A DNA stretch of 14,540 nucleotides from Chloroflexota bacterium (GTDB lineage: Bacteria; Chloroflexota; Dehalococcoidia; SZUA-161). This document shows, piece after piece, positions 7,237 through 13,803 of this stretch; the first letter of the stretch is position 1; every line of letters begins with the position of its first letter. A model generated the notes under the pieces. It was given only the letters and a program-made list of their open reading frames with translations, was not told the DNA's origin and did not search any database. Location of the stretch: the NCBI GenBank assembly GCA_016865955.1, contig VGNW01000035.1, forward strand, positions 1-14,540, written 5' to 3'. A program made the position numbers and the translations under genes.

Positions 7237-7842
7237 TTACTTGCTCCTCTTAATACTATCCTTCATTATCTTTTCATGCAGCAATTGTATTCCCTTTATC
7301 AAAGACTCAGGGCGAGGAGGACATCCCGGCACGTAGACATCCACAGGTATGATACGATTTATACCTGGAACCACGCTGTAGGAATCGGCAAACGGCCCAC
7401 CGCTGATGGCGCAGGAGCCCATTGCTATCACCCATTTCGGCTCAGCCATCTGGTCGTATATCATCTTAACCGCGGGCGCCATCTTCCAGGTTAAAGTTCC
7501 GGTGACCATTATCAGGTCAGCCTGTCTTGGCGAGGGGCGCATAATATCCATGCCGAAGCGGGTAAAGTCGAATCTCAAGCCCGCTGCCGCTATCATCTCG
7601 AAGGAACAGCATGCCAGGCCAAAAAACATAGGCCAGGGGGAATATTTTCTCGACCAGTTCAAAACGGCGTCGAGCGTGGTTATTAATACACTTCTCTTTA
7701 GTTCTTCATCGATCCAGCGGTCAGGGTCAGGTATCGGTTCCTGCGACCTCGCCTTCAATGCTTCTATAGCTTTGCCTTCCTCACGATCAATCTCGATCGG
7801 AGAGTAAATCGGCATAAGATCTTGTGGGTTTTCTATTTCCAT
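7237..7842 (-). CDS. nuoB: NADH-quinone oxidoreductase subunit B (NuoB), N2 cluster
   Basis: This 201-residue PSST-type subunit holds cluster N2, the last iron-sulfur cluster before quinone. All four ligand cysteines are visible: the tandem pair Cys78-Cys79 in LACCSFEM, Cys144 in GSCAISGGPF and Cys174 in VPGCPPRPE. Roughly the first 45 residues form a charged, low-similarity extension before the conserved core (VLITTLDAVLNWSRKYSPWPM). ATG 7842 overlaps the nuoA stop by 10 bases (GAATGGAAATAG). The gene ends two bases before the small SH3-like gene. Confidence 0.97.
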   Translation of the reverse strand: MEIENPQDLMPIYSPIEIDREEGKAIEALKARSQEPIPDPDRWIDEELKRSVLITTLDAVLNWSRKYSPWPMFFGLACCSFEMIAAAGLRFDFTRFGMDIMRPSPRQADLIMVTGTLTWKMAPAVKMIYDQMAEPKWVIAMGSCAISGGPFADSYSVVPGINRIIPVDVYVPGCPPRPESLIKGIQLLHEKIMKDSIKRSK

Positions 7843-8201
7843 TCCAGAACTCTCTTTTTCCAGGCATAGACGAGGCCGACGACAAGGATAAGTATGAATA
7901 CAAGCATCTCAACGAAACCGAAGAGCTTGAGTTGCTTGAAATGCACCGCCCAGGGATAGAGGAAAACGGTCTCTATATCGAATATAACAAAGAGAAGCGC
8001 GAAGAAATAATAGCGGAAATTAAATTGAATCCAGGAGCTGCCTACCGTTTTCATCCCGCACTCGTAGGTGTCTGTTTTCACACCTTCCGGGTCAGGTTGC
8101 TTTGGTTTAGCACTGAGGAATTTAGCTAGGACGAGAATTAAAGCCGGGATTGAAATGGCAGCAACAAGCAGTATTGCTATATAGCCATAGTCAGCCAGCA
8201 A
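7833..8201 (-). CDS. nuoA: NADH-quinone oxidoreductase subunit A (NuoA)
   Basis: This is the ND3-type membrane subunit of complex I with three helices, first gene of the operon. It carries the conserved YECG loop (residues 46-49), whose equivalent in mitochondrial ND3 is a switch cysteine, and the helix-2 motif RYYFFALLFVIFDIETVFLYPWA with the conserved acidic residues. With a TTG start at 8201 it is 122 residues, the normal size, beginning MLADYGYIAILL. An AGAGGTGAT site at 8208-8216 is correctly spaced for this TTG. A longer reading from 8264 would run through the promoter and add a non-conserved arginine-rich stretch, so I reject it. Confidence 0.95.
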   Translation of the reverse strand: MLADYGYIAILLVAAISIPALILVLAKFLSAKPKQPDPEGVKTDTYECGMKTVGSSWIQFNFRYYFFALLFVIFDIETVFLYPWAVHFKQLKLFGFVEMLVFILILVVGLVYAWKKRVLEWK

Positions 8202-8207
8202 AAGTTT

Positions 8208-8216
8208 ATCACCTCT
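8208..8216 (-). promoter_or_regulatory. Shine-Dalgarno site for nuoA
   Basis: AGAGGTGAT precedes the TTG at 8201; 9 bases separate AGAGGT from the start codon. It supports the TTG over the upstream ATG at 8264. Confidence 0.7.
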
Positions 8217-8234
8217 TTTTCGCCGCTGGGTTAT

Positions 8235-8264
8235 AATATACCATAGGGCACAAGGACAATGCAA
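8235..8264 (-). promoter_or_regulatory. Sigma70-like promoter of the nuo operon
   Basis: On the minus strand TTGCAT (8264-8259) and TATATT (8240-8235) are separated by 18 bases. This is a reasonable housekeeping promoter, with initiation expected near 8228 and a leader of about 27 bases before the nuoA TTG. An overlapping alternative, TTGTCC with TTATAA at 17 bases, lies slightly downstream. No operator or attenuator is obvious. Confidence 0.55.
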
Positions 8265-8354
8265 TAGTTTTTCCCGTTTTACTGCCGAAATTAGTGAAAT
8301 ATCTCACAATCAATCAGAGAAACAAATACTGATTTCATACCGATAAATCGCTGC

Positions 8355-9002
8355 ATGATTATCGATATTCATACCCATACAAAACCATTCTCTGATGACA
8401 GCGACCTGACCCCTGATGAGTTGATTCAAAAGGCAAAGAGCTCGGGGCTGGACGGCATTTGCTTTACAGAGCACGATTTCTTCTGGCAAGACGAAGATAT
8501 ACATCGTTTGAGTCAGAAGCACGATTTCCCCATATTCCCCGGAGTGGAGATAAACACTGAGGAGGGGCATCTTATTGTATTTGGATTAAAGAAGTATGAA
8601 TTCGGAATGCATCGAACCAGTTATGTCAGGAAGCTGGTGGACAAAGCTGGCGGCGCTATCATACTAGCCCATCCCTACAGAGGACGGGTACATCAGAACC
8701 CCGACTGCGAGCAATTGCTGAAGCGTGCCTGCCAAAACCCTGTCCTTGAACTGGTGGACGCTGTCGAAATGTTAAACGGCAGGTCGAAATCCAACGAAAA
8801 TAGCTTTGTGCAAGAGCTGTGCCTTAGCCTGGACCTCAGGACTGTGGCTGGCAGCGATGCACACTCACCGTCGGATATACCGACCTGCGCAACGCAATTC
8901 GATAACAGGGTCAAGAATTTGCAGGAGCTTATCGAAGAACTCAAAAAAGGTCGTTTCAAAACCATTGATTTGCGTTCTTCCGGGGAAATAAGCAGGTTAT
9001 GA
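8355..9002 (+). CDS. PHP-domain metal-dependent phosphoesterase
   Basis: This 215-residue protein of the polymerase-and-histidinol-phosphatase (PHP) superfamily hydrolyses phosphoesters at a multi-metal site. Metal ligands appear in order: HTH at 6-8 (IDIHTHT), TEHD (38-41), GVE with Glu65, LAHPYRG with His106, and SDAH (Asp168, His170). It starts MIIDIHTHT, as the family does, and lacks any fused polymerase or nuclease domain. It is most like the stand-alone TrpH/YciV-type group that acts on small phosphorylated nucleotides, but the substrate cannot be read from sequence. The gene diverges from the nuo operon and converges with holA, leaving 23 bases between the two stops. There is no recognisable Shine-Dalgarno site before ATG 8355. 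Confidence 0.92.
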   Translation: MIIDIHTHTKPFSDDSDLTPDELIQKAKSSGLDGICFTEHDFFWQDEDIHRLSQKHDFPIFPGVEINTEEGHLIVFGLKKYEFGMHRTSYVRKLVDKAGGAIILAHPYRGRVHQNPDCEQLLKRACQNPVLELVDAVEMLNGRSKSNENSFVQELCLSLDLRTVAGSDAHSPSDIPTCATQFDNRVKNLQELIEELKKGRFKTIDLRSSGEISRL

Positions 9003-9025
9003 GTTTAACAGAGCAAAATAACCGG

Positions 9026-10024
9026 CTAGGATTTCTCATCACATAATTCGCAGACCAGCAGGTCAAGGGAAAGCTCCCCGTCGTCACCTTTGAATTTACC
9101 CGTTTTAATCGAGACATCCGCATCAAGTAATTTACGATAGATTTTCCTCAACTGCTCCATAGAATGCTGCCCGGCCTGCTGTCTTGCTTTTTTCAAGATA
9201 AAATCGGACGTAGAATCCGAAATATACGCTTCATCGGCCAATTTATGATTACGCCCCAGAGATTCTTTTTCCTGTATGACCATGCGTAATTGTCGGGTTA
9301 TCATAAATAAAAGGTATGGCGGAACCGCCCCTTCGTCTTCCAGCCTATGAAGTAGCTTTATTGCCGTTGCCGTCTTTCTCTCCAGTATGGCATCGACCAT
9401 ATCGAAGACCCTGGTTTCCTGAGCGCTGGATACCAGAGATTTAACGTCTTTCTCCTCAATTTTTCTCCCCCGGGCGTACAGGCAAAGTTTATCGACCTCA
9501 GTGGATATAAGCCACAAATTCCCGCCAATAAGCTCGGCAATCATATTAGATGCCCTTGGCGAGATACTGCATCCAGTTTTAGCTACCCGAGATTCAATCC
9601 ACGTCTTCAGAGCATCCCTTTTCAGAGATTTGAACTCCTTTATCTTCGCCGCAGACTCCAGGGCGTTGAGCATGTGGTTGTTCTTTTTCAATTTGCTGTC
9701 TATGAGAATTAAAACTGTGCTTTCCGGCATTCGCTGGACATAGTCCCTGAAAGCCTGCCAGCCTGAATCCTTTGTCTTCACGGGGTGTTTATCCTTGTCT
9801 TGAGGCTCGAACCGGCTGAGCAATCCCTCTACTATTACCAGTCGTTTGGCTGATAAAAACGGCAGAGTGTCGCATGTTGCCATAAGCTGCTCCGGGCTTA
9901 GATGCTGGCCGGAAAAGACATTTGTATTAGTGACAAGCATCTCCCTGTCGCCCAGGGCATCTTTTATTCTGTTCAGTTCCTCTTTGAGAGAAAAATCGTC
10001 CTCTCCGTAGAGTATGTACAGCAA
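9026..10024 (-). CDS. holA: DNA polymerase III delta subunit
   Basis: This is the clamp-loader delta subunit, which opens the beta sliding clamp during DNA replication. From the chosen start it has 332 residues and begins MLYILYGEDDFSLKEELNRI, the usual family opening. Other recognisable blocks are TCDTLPFLSAKRLVIVEGLL, the helix ALKTWIESRV, the GGNLWLISTEVDKLCLYA segment, a VFDMVDAIL block and the C-terminal IKTGKFKGDDGELSLDLLV. The start is TTG 10024, preceded at 5 bases by GGAGG. A TTG at 10060 would add 12 residues with no support. The delta subunit is often poorly conserved, but this pattern is clear. Confidence 0.9.
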   Translation of the reverse strand: MLYILYGEDDFSLKEELNRIKDALGDREMLVTNTNVFSGQHLSPEQLMATCDTLPFLSAKRLVIVEGLLSRFEPQDKDKHPVKTKDSGWQAFRDYVQRMPESTVLILIDSKLKKNNHMLNALESAAKIKEFKSLKRDALKTWIESRVAKTGCSISPRASNMIAELIGGNLWLISTEVDKLCLYARGRKIEEKDVKSLVSSAQETRVFDMVDAILERKTATAIKLLHRLEDEGAVPPYLLFMITRQLRMVIQEKESLGRNHKLADEAYISDSTSDFILKKARQQAGQHSMEQLRKIYRKLLDADVSIKTGKFKGDDGELSLDLLVCELCDEKS

Positions 10025-10029
10025 AGCTT

Positions 10030-10034
10030 CCTCC
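10030..10034 (-). promoter_or_regulatory. Shine-Dalgarno site that fixes the holA TTG start
   Basis: GGAGG lies 5 bases before TTG 10024. That reading starts the protein at the conserved LYILYGEDDF stretch rather than 12 residues upstream. Confidence 0.65.
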
Positions 10035-10066
10035 GATAATTCATGCAGCGTGTACGGCAAAGAGGG

Positions 10067-10094
10067 TTGTAATACCGTTCCGAATGGGTATAAT
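10067..10094 (+). promoter_or_regulatory. Sigma70-like promoter of the ychF-like gene
   Basis: TTGTAA (10067-10072) and a perfect TATAAT (10089-10094) are separated by 16 bases. The -10 box is half of the palindrome TATAATTATA and is shared with the holA promoter on the other strand. The leader to GTG 10191 would be about 90 bases. Confidence 0.65.
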
Positions 10095-10122
10095 TATAGC
10101 ACCTCTTCTATTACGTTTTAAA
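10093..10122 (-). promoter_or_regulatory. Extended -10 promoter of holA
   Basis: On the minus strand TGC-TATAAT (10101-10093) is a perfect extended -10 element. A weak -35-like TTTAAA (10122-10117) lies 18 bases upstream. It overlaps the opposite-strand promoter through the shared palindrome, so polymerase should occupy only one orientation at a time. Confidence 0.6.
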
Positions 10123-10190
10123 CCCAGGAAGTAATCGGGGACTATTCTCCTTATGAATTGACGCCGAAATATTTAAACGGAGCTTCTTAA

Positions 10191-11291
10191 GTGCAAATCG
10201 GCATTACCGGCCTGCCTAAAAGCGGCAAGACAACCATTTTCAATGCCCTCACCAGGGGCAAGGCTCAAACGGACGCTTATTCCTCGGCATCGCTGATACC
10301 CAATATCGGCGTGGTCAAAGTGCCGGATCCCAGACTTGATTCGCTGATAAAACTGTTAAAACCGAAGCGCGCCATACCTGCGGAGGTAACTTATATAGAT
10401 GTAGCTGCCCCTGCCAGAGGATTCGGTAAAGGCGAAGGTCCCAGCGGTCAATTTCTTGCCCATCTCAGCAAAGTAGATGCGCTGGCACATGTTGTAAGGG
10501 TATTTGAAGATGAGAGATTGCCGCACCCCGATGGCAGTGTCAACCCGGAGCGAGATATCGCCACGATGAACCTTGAGCTTGCCTTCTCCGATATGGGCAT
10601 CATCGAAAAGCGGCTGGAGCGGCTGAAAGCCTCCTTTAAGGGAGCTAAGCCTCAGGAGAGAGAGGCAGCTTTGAAGGAAGAGGCTGTTCTCGCCAGAATT
10701 AAATCGGCTCTGGAGTCCGATATCCCTATTCGGGAGCAGAGCTTTACTGAGAGCGAGGCGAAAATTCTGGATAACTTTCAGTTTCTAACTGCCAAGACGA
10801 TGCTCATATTGCTCAACATCGGCGAGAAGCAAGTGTCTAACACAGGTTCACTGGAATCAAAATTCAGCGGTAAATATCGCAACCCGCACTGTGAGGTGGC
10901 TGCCCTGTGCGGCAAGCTGGAAATGGAACTATCGCAGCTTAGCGATGCAGAGGCTCAGGAGTTTCGCTCATCTTTAGGTGTGGGTGAATCGGGACTTGAC
11001 CGGGTGATAAGACTATCTTACGCCCTGCTCGGGTTGATATCCTTCTTTACAGTTGTGTCAGATGAAATACGAGCGTGGACTATTCGCCGCAACACCACAG
11101 CTCAAAAAGCGGCAGGGAAGATACACACGGATATGGAGCGCGGTTTTATCAGAGCCGAGGCTATCCCTTACAGTGATTTAGTCAAATGCGGCAGCATGTC
11201 AGAGGCGAAAAAACACGGCTTGCTGCGTGTCGAGGGCAAGAACTATATAGTACAGGATGGCGATGTGCTCACCATACTGTTCAATGTATAG
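10191..11291 (+). CDS. Divergent YchF/OLA1-family P-loop NTPase
   Basis: This 366-residue protein has the YchF layout: an N-terminal G domain, an internal helical region (about 130-200) and a C-terminal TGS-like domain (about 285-366). The latter holds FFTVVSDEIRAWTIRRNT, IHTDMERGFIRAEAI and the closing YIVQDGDVLTILFNV. The P-loop is GLPKSGKT (7-14) where YchF normally has GLPNVGKS/T, and the G3 motif is DVAA (70-73) instead of DIAG. The G4 position reads NIGE (209-212), consistent with the family's preference for ATP over GTP. KGEGPSGQFLAHL keeps the usual KGEG core. The start is GTG 10191 with CGGAG 8 bases upstream. Because of the altered G3 it may be a paralogue of standard YchF; its function is probably ribosome or stress associated, by family analogy. 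Confidence 0.88.
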   Translation: MQIGITGLPKSGKTTIFNALTRGKAQTDAYSSASLIPNIGVVKVPDPRLDSLIKLLKPKRAIPAEVTYIDVAAPARGFGKGEGPSGQFLAHLSKVDALAHVVRVFEDERLPHPDGSVNPERDIATMNLELAFSDMGIIEKRLERLKASFKGAKPQEREAALKEEAVLARIKSALESDIPIREQSFTESEAKILDNFQFLTAKTMLILLNIGEKQVSNTGSLESKFSGKYRNPHCEVAALCGKLEMELSQLSDAEAQEFRSSLGVGESGLDRVIRLSYALLGLISFFTVVSDEIRAWTIRRNTTAQKAAGKIHTDMERGFIRAEAIPYSDLVKCGSMSEAKKHGLLRVEGKNYIVQDGDVLTILFNV

Positions 11292-11314
11292 TCAGAATTT
11301 CTTACCGAGCGCCA

Positions 11315-12319
11315 CTAAATCTGGCTTGAGCCTTCCGCAACAAGGCTCTCAATCTCCGAAAAGGACATTCTAAGGTTAATGGTTACACAGGAACCGCTTC
11401 TGCTTATATCCAGGTTTCCCAAAATTGATAATAACCACTCAGGGATTTCACTGCCCTCAGACAAAGATGCTGCAAGTTGCACAAAGACGATCATGCCTCT
11501 TAAGGCTTGTTCCATTGCCTCGGCAGAATCACCATCAGCGGCGTATAACTTCATATCTAGAGAAAGGGATGCTTTTTCTCTTCCCAGCGTCATCCCGACT
11601 GTCTCCATATTTTCAAATGTAGATAGGTCTCCCAGAAAGTCGCTTATCTCATCAGACAATTGATCATCCGCCTGCCCCGGGGACACGGTTCCTGCCGCTA
11701 TTCTAATCAGCGCTTCATCCAGGTCGTTAAATGTATCCAACACCACCCCGCGCAGGGCTTTCCTATCGCCCTTTGCGACATCAATGACATCCTCAATCCA
11801 AACCTGTAACCCGAAAGCAAACATACCGTCACGCAGAAAAACAAAGGCACCTTCTTCATCTTCGAATGCATACACATCATAGCCTTTGTAGTCATAAGAG
11901 TCCAACTCTACATCTGCCTCTGCTGCTGCATCCTCTATTGCGACAAGTAAGTCGCCTTTGTCAAACGTTCCTTCTACTATTATTGCCAAGTTAATTGTGC
12001 CATCTTCTACCTCAAGTTCCGAAGTATCACCGAAGAAAGTTATTGTATTGAATTTCATCAGGTCAATACCATATTCATCTTTAAGTCCGTCTAGTACTTC
12101 TTCGAACGTTCGAGGGGTATCCTGGTCTTTGAAAGCTTTATCGTATAATTCTGTAATTTCTTCGTCGGTTATAATCTCATTAAAATCTATCTGGGCTAAC
12201 ATATTAGCGCCTTCCGGTACAAGTCCTATCGCTTCAGTAGTAGATTTTGATGTACATCCTGCTAACATCGAAACTAAAAGTGCCGAAATGACGAACAAGA
12301 GACACATTCTCCTCAACAT
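11315..12319 (-). CDS. Secreted acidic lipoprotein of unknown function
   Basis: This 334-residue protein carries a clear lipoprotein signal peptide: positively charged MLRR, a hydrophobic core, then the lipobox LAGC with Cys22. It should be exported and lipid-anchored on the outer face of the membrane. The mature part is markedly acidic, with repeated Asp and Glu, and begins LVPEGANMLAQIDFNEII. That opening recalls DUF3352-type proteins in which a 'P..A...' strand precedes two similar alpha/beta halves; the resemblance is weak. AAGGGGG lies 7 bases before ATG 12319. It is transcribed alone, converging on the ychF-like gene with 23 bases between stops. No catalytic motif is visible. Confidence 0.88.
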   Translation of the reverse strand: MLRRMCLLFVISALLVSMLAGCTSKSTTEAIGLVPEGANMLAQIDFNEIITDEEITELYDKAFKDQDTPRTFEEVLDGLKDEYGIDLMKFNTITFFGDTSELEVEDGTINLAIIVEGTFDKGDLLVAIEDAAAEADVELDSYDYKGYDVYAFEDEEGAFVFLRDGMFAFGLQVWIEDVIDVAKGDRKALRGVVLDTFNDLDEALIRIAAGTVSPGQADDQLSDEISDFLGDLSTFENMETVGMTLGREKASLSLDMKLYAADGDSAEAMEQALRGMIVFVQLAASLSEGSEIPEWLLSILGNLDISRSGSCVTINLRMSFSEIESLVAEGSSQI

Positions 12320-12356
12320 CTTCGCGCCCCCTTCTGCTAATTTGCTCTTTTGGGAG

Positions 12357-12386
12357 AGTCTAGCACCCGTGTATCTTCATTGTCAA
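12357..12386 (-). promoter_or_regulatory. Promoter of the lipoprotein gene
   Basis: On the minus strand a consensus TTGACA (12386-12381) and TAGACT (12362-12357) are separated by 18 bases, with TGC directly before the -10 (extended -10). The leader to ATG 12319 is about 30 bases. Confidence 0.7.
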
Positions 12387-12432
12387 TGATAGTTTAGTAC
12401 TACAGAGCACAAATGGACTAAATACACTTAAC

Positions 12433-12461
12433 TTGACCATCACCATACCCCAAGCTAGAAT
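12433..12461 (+). promoter_or_regulatory. Promoter of ffh
   Basis: TTGACC (12433-12438) and TAGAAT (12456-12461) are separated by 17 bases, close to the sigma70 consensus. Initiation near 12468 would leave a leader of only about 10 bases holding just the ribosome site. This also excludes the upstream TTG at 12433 as the ffh start. Confidence 0.72.
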
Positions 12462-12467
12462 AGGCTT

Positions 12468-12473
12468 GAGGGG
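12468..12473 (+). promoter_or_regulatory. Shine-Dalgarno site of ffh
   Basis: GAGGGG lies four bases before ATG 12478 and directly at the expected 5' end of the transcript. Confidence 0.6.
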
Positions 12474-12477
12474 AAAG

Positions 12478-13797
12478 ATGTTTGAGACTTTATCGGATAA
12501 ATTGGGCAATGTTTTTAAGAGGCTCACCGGCAAGGGCAAGCTCACTGAGAAAGATGTCGATGAAGCACTGCGTGAGGTGCGGCTTGCGCTCCTTGAAGCC
12601 GATGTTAACTTCAAGGTGGTCAAGGACTTCATAGCAAGAGTGAAGGAACGTGCAGTCGGAGCAGGTGTGCTGGAGAGCCTGACTCCCGGCCAGCAGGTGA
12701 TAAAGATTGTGCACGAGGAGTTGATTGTCACATTGGGCGGGGGACAGCACAAGCTGCAACACGCGAATCAACCACCCACTGTAATAATGCTCGTCGGTCT
12801 GCAGGGCGCAGGCAAAACCACTACCGCCGCCAAGCTGGCGCTTCACCTCAGAAAGAACGGGCAGCGTCCTTTGATGGTCGCTGCCGATATATATCGTCCT
12901 GCAGCAACTACGCAGCTCGCAGTTTTAGGGAAACAGTTGGATATCCCTGTTTACAGCGACGGCGGTTCTGTGGGAACTATATGTGCTAACGCCATGAAGC
13001 GAGCCCGTGAGATAGCGGCCAGCGCAGTGATTGTCGACACAGCCGGTCGACTTCATATCGACGAGACACTTATGAAAGAGATAGAAGATCTGAATAAGAA
13101 CCTTCACCCCACCGAGGTGCTGCTTGTGGCTGACGCTATGACCGGACAGGAGGCTGTAAAGATAGCCGAGGAGTTCAACAAAGCAGTAGGTCTCACCGGC
13201 GTAATCCTGAGCAAAATGGACGGCGATGCCCGCGGCGGAGCGGCTCTGTCAATTACGTCGGTTACCGGAGTGCCCATCAAATTTGTTGGCATAGGCGAGA
13301 AAACGGATGCTTTGGAGCCTTTCTATCCTGACCGCCTGGCATCGCGAATTCTGGGCATGGGGGACGTAATAAGCCTCATCGAAAAAGCGGAGCTGGCGAC
13401 TAATATCGACAAGACTAAAGAGCTAGAGCGCAAAATCCGCCACGGCAGCTTTGACCTGGAGGATTTCTTAGAGCAGCTCAGACAGTTGAAGAAGATGGGG
13501 CCTCTTGCACAGGTAATGGAGATGATACCCGGGTTCTCGGGGATAGCAAAAAAGCTGCCGGCGGGACTGGATGAGAAGCAGCCAAAAAAGATTGAAGCCA
13601 TAATACTATCAATGACCCCCGAGGAGAGACACAACCCCACTATAATAGATGGCAGCAGGCGGCGGCGCATCGCTAGAGGCAGCGGCACCACTCCGCAGGA
13701 TGTCAATCAGTTGCTTAACCAGCATCGACAGATGCAGAAATTAATGAAACAGATGAACAAAGGACAAAAACTAAATTCACTGTTCAAGCTAAGGTGA
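12478..13797 (+). CDS. ffh: Signal recognition particle protein Ffh (SRP54)
   Basis: This 439-residue GTPase binds SRP RNA and the signal sequences of nascent membrane proteins and docks with FtsY at the membrane. Domains: N domain (1-95, with ALLEADV at 37-43), G domain and M domain (about 310-430). G-domain motifs are GLQGAGKT (107-114), DIYRPAA (137-143), DTAGR (187-191) and SKMDGDARGG (245-254). The G4 motif has Ser where Thr is usual (S-K-M-D). The M domain has the FLEQLRQLKKMGPL block and the RNA-binding SRRRRIARGSGTT stretch. ATG 12478 begins MFETLSDKLG as the family does; an upstream TTG at 12433 lies in the promoter. No SRP RNA gene is visible nearby. The next gene starts six bases after the stop. 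Confidence 0.97.
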   Translation: MFETLSDKLGNVFKRLTGKGKLTEKDVDEALREVRLALLEADVNFKVVKDFIARVKERAVGAGVLESLTPGQQVIKIVHEELIVTLGGGQHKLQHANQPPTVIMLVGLQGAGKTTTAAKLALHLRKNGQRPLMVAADIYRPAATTQLAVLGKQLDIPVYSDGGSVGTICANAMKRAREIAASAVIVDTAGRLHIDETLMKEIEDLNKNLHPTEVLLVADAMTGQEAVKIAEEFNKAVGLTGVILSKMDGDARGGAALSITSVTGVPIKFVGIGEKTDALEPFYPDRLASRILGMGDVISLIEKAELATNIDKTKELERKIRHGSFDLEDFLEQLRQLKKMGPLAQVMEMIPGFSGIAKKLPAGLDEKQPKKIEAIILSMTPEERHNPTIIDGSRRRRIARGSGTTPQDVNQLLNQHRQMQKLMKQMNKGQKLNSLFKLR

Positions 13798-13803
13798 TTT
13801 TAA

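Noticed and set aside
8202..8264. A 21-codon N-terminal extension of nuoA from ATG 8264
   Set aside because: It overlaps the predicted promoter, is arginine-rich and unlike NuoA; the TTG at 8201 has a clear ribosome site.
8280..8354. A promoter for the PHP gene
   Set aside because: The AT-rich upstream stretch has no convincing -35/-10 pair with proper spacing.
11292..11314. A terminator between the converging ychF-like and lipoprotein genes
   Set aside because: The 23 bases contain no stem followed by a T run. The 23-base gap between the PHP gene and holA also has none.
12433..12477. A 15-codon extension of ffh starting at TTG 12433
   Set aside because: The TTG is the -35 box of a good promoter, and the GAGGGG site plus MFETLSDKLG opening fit ATG 12478.
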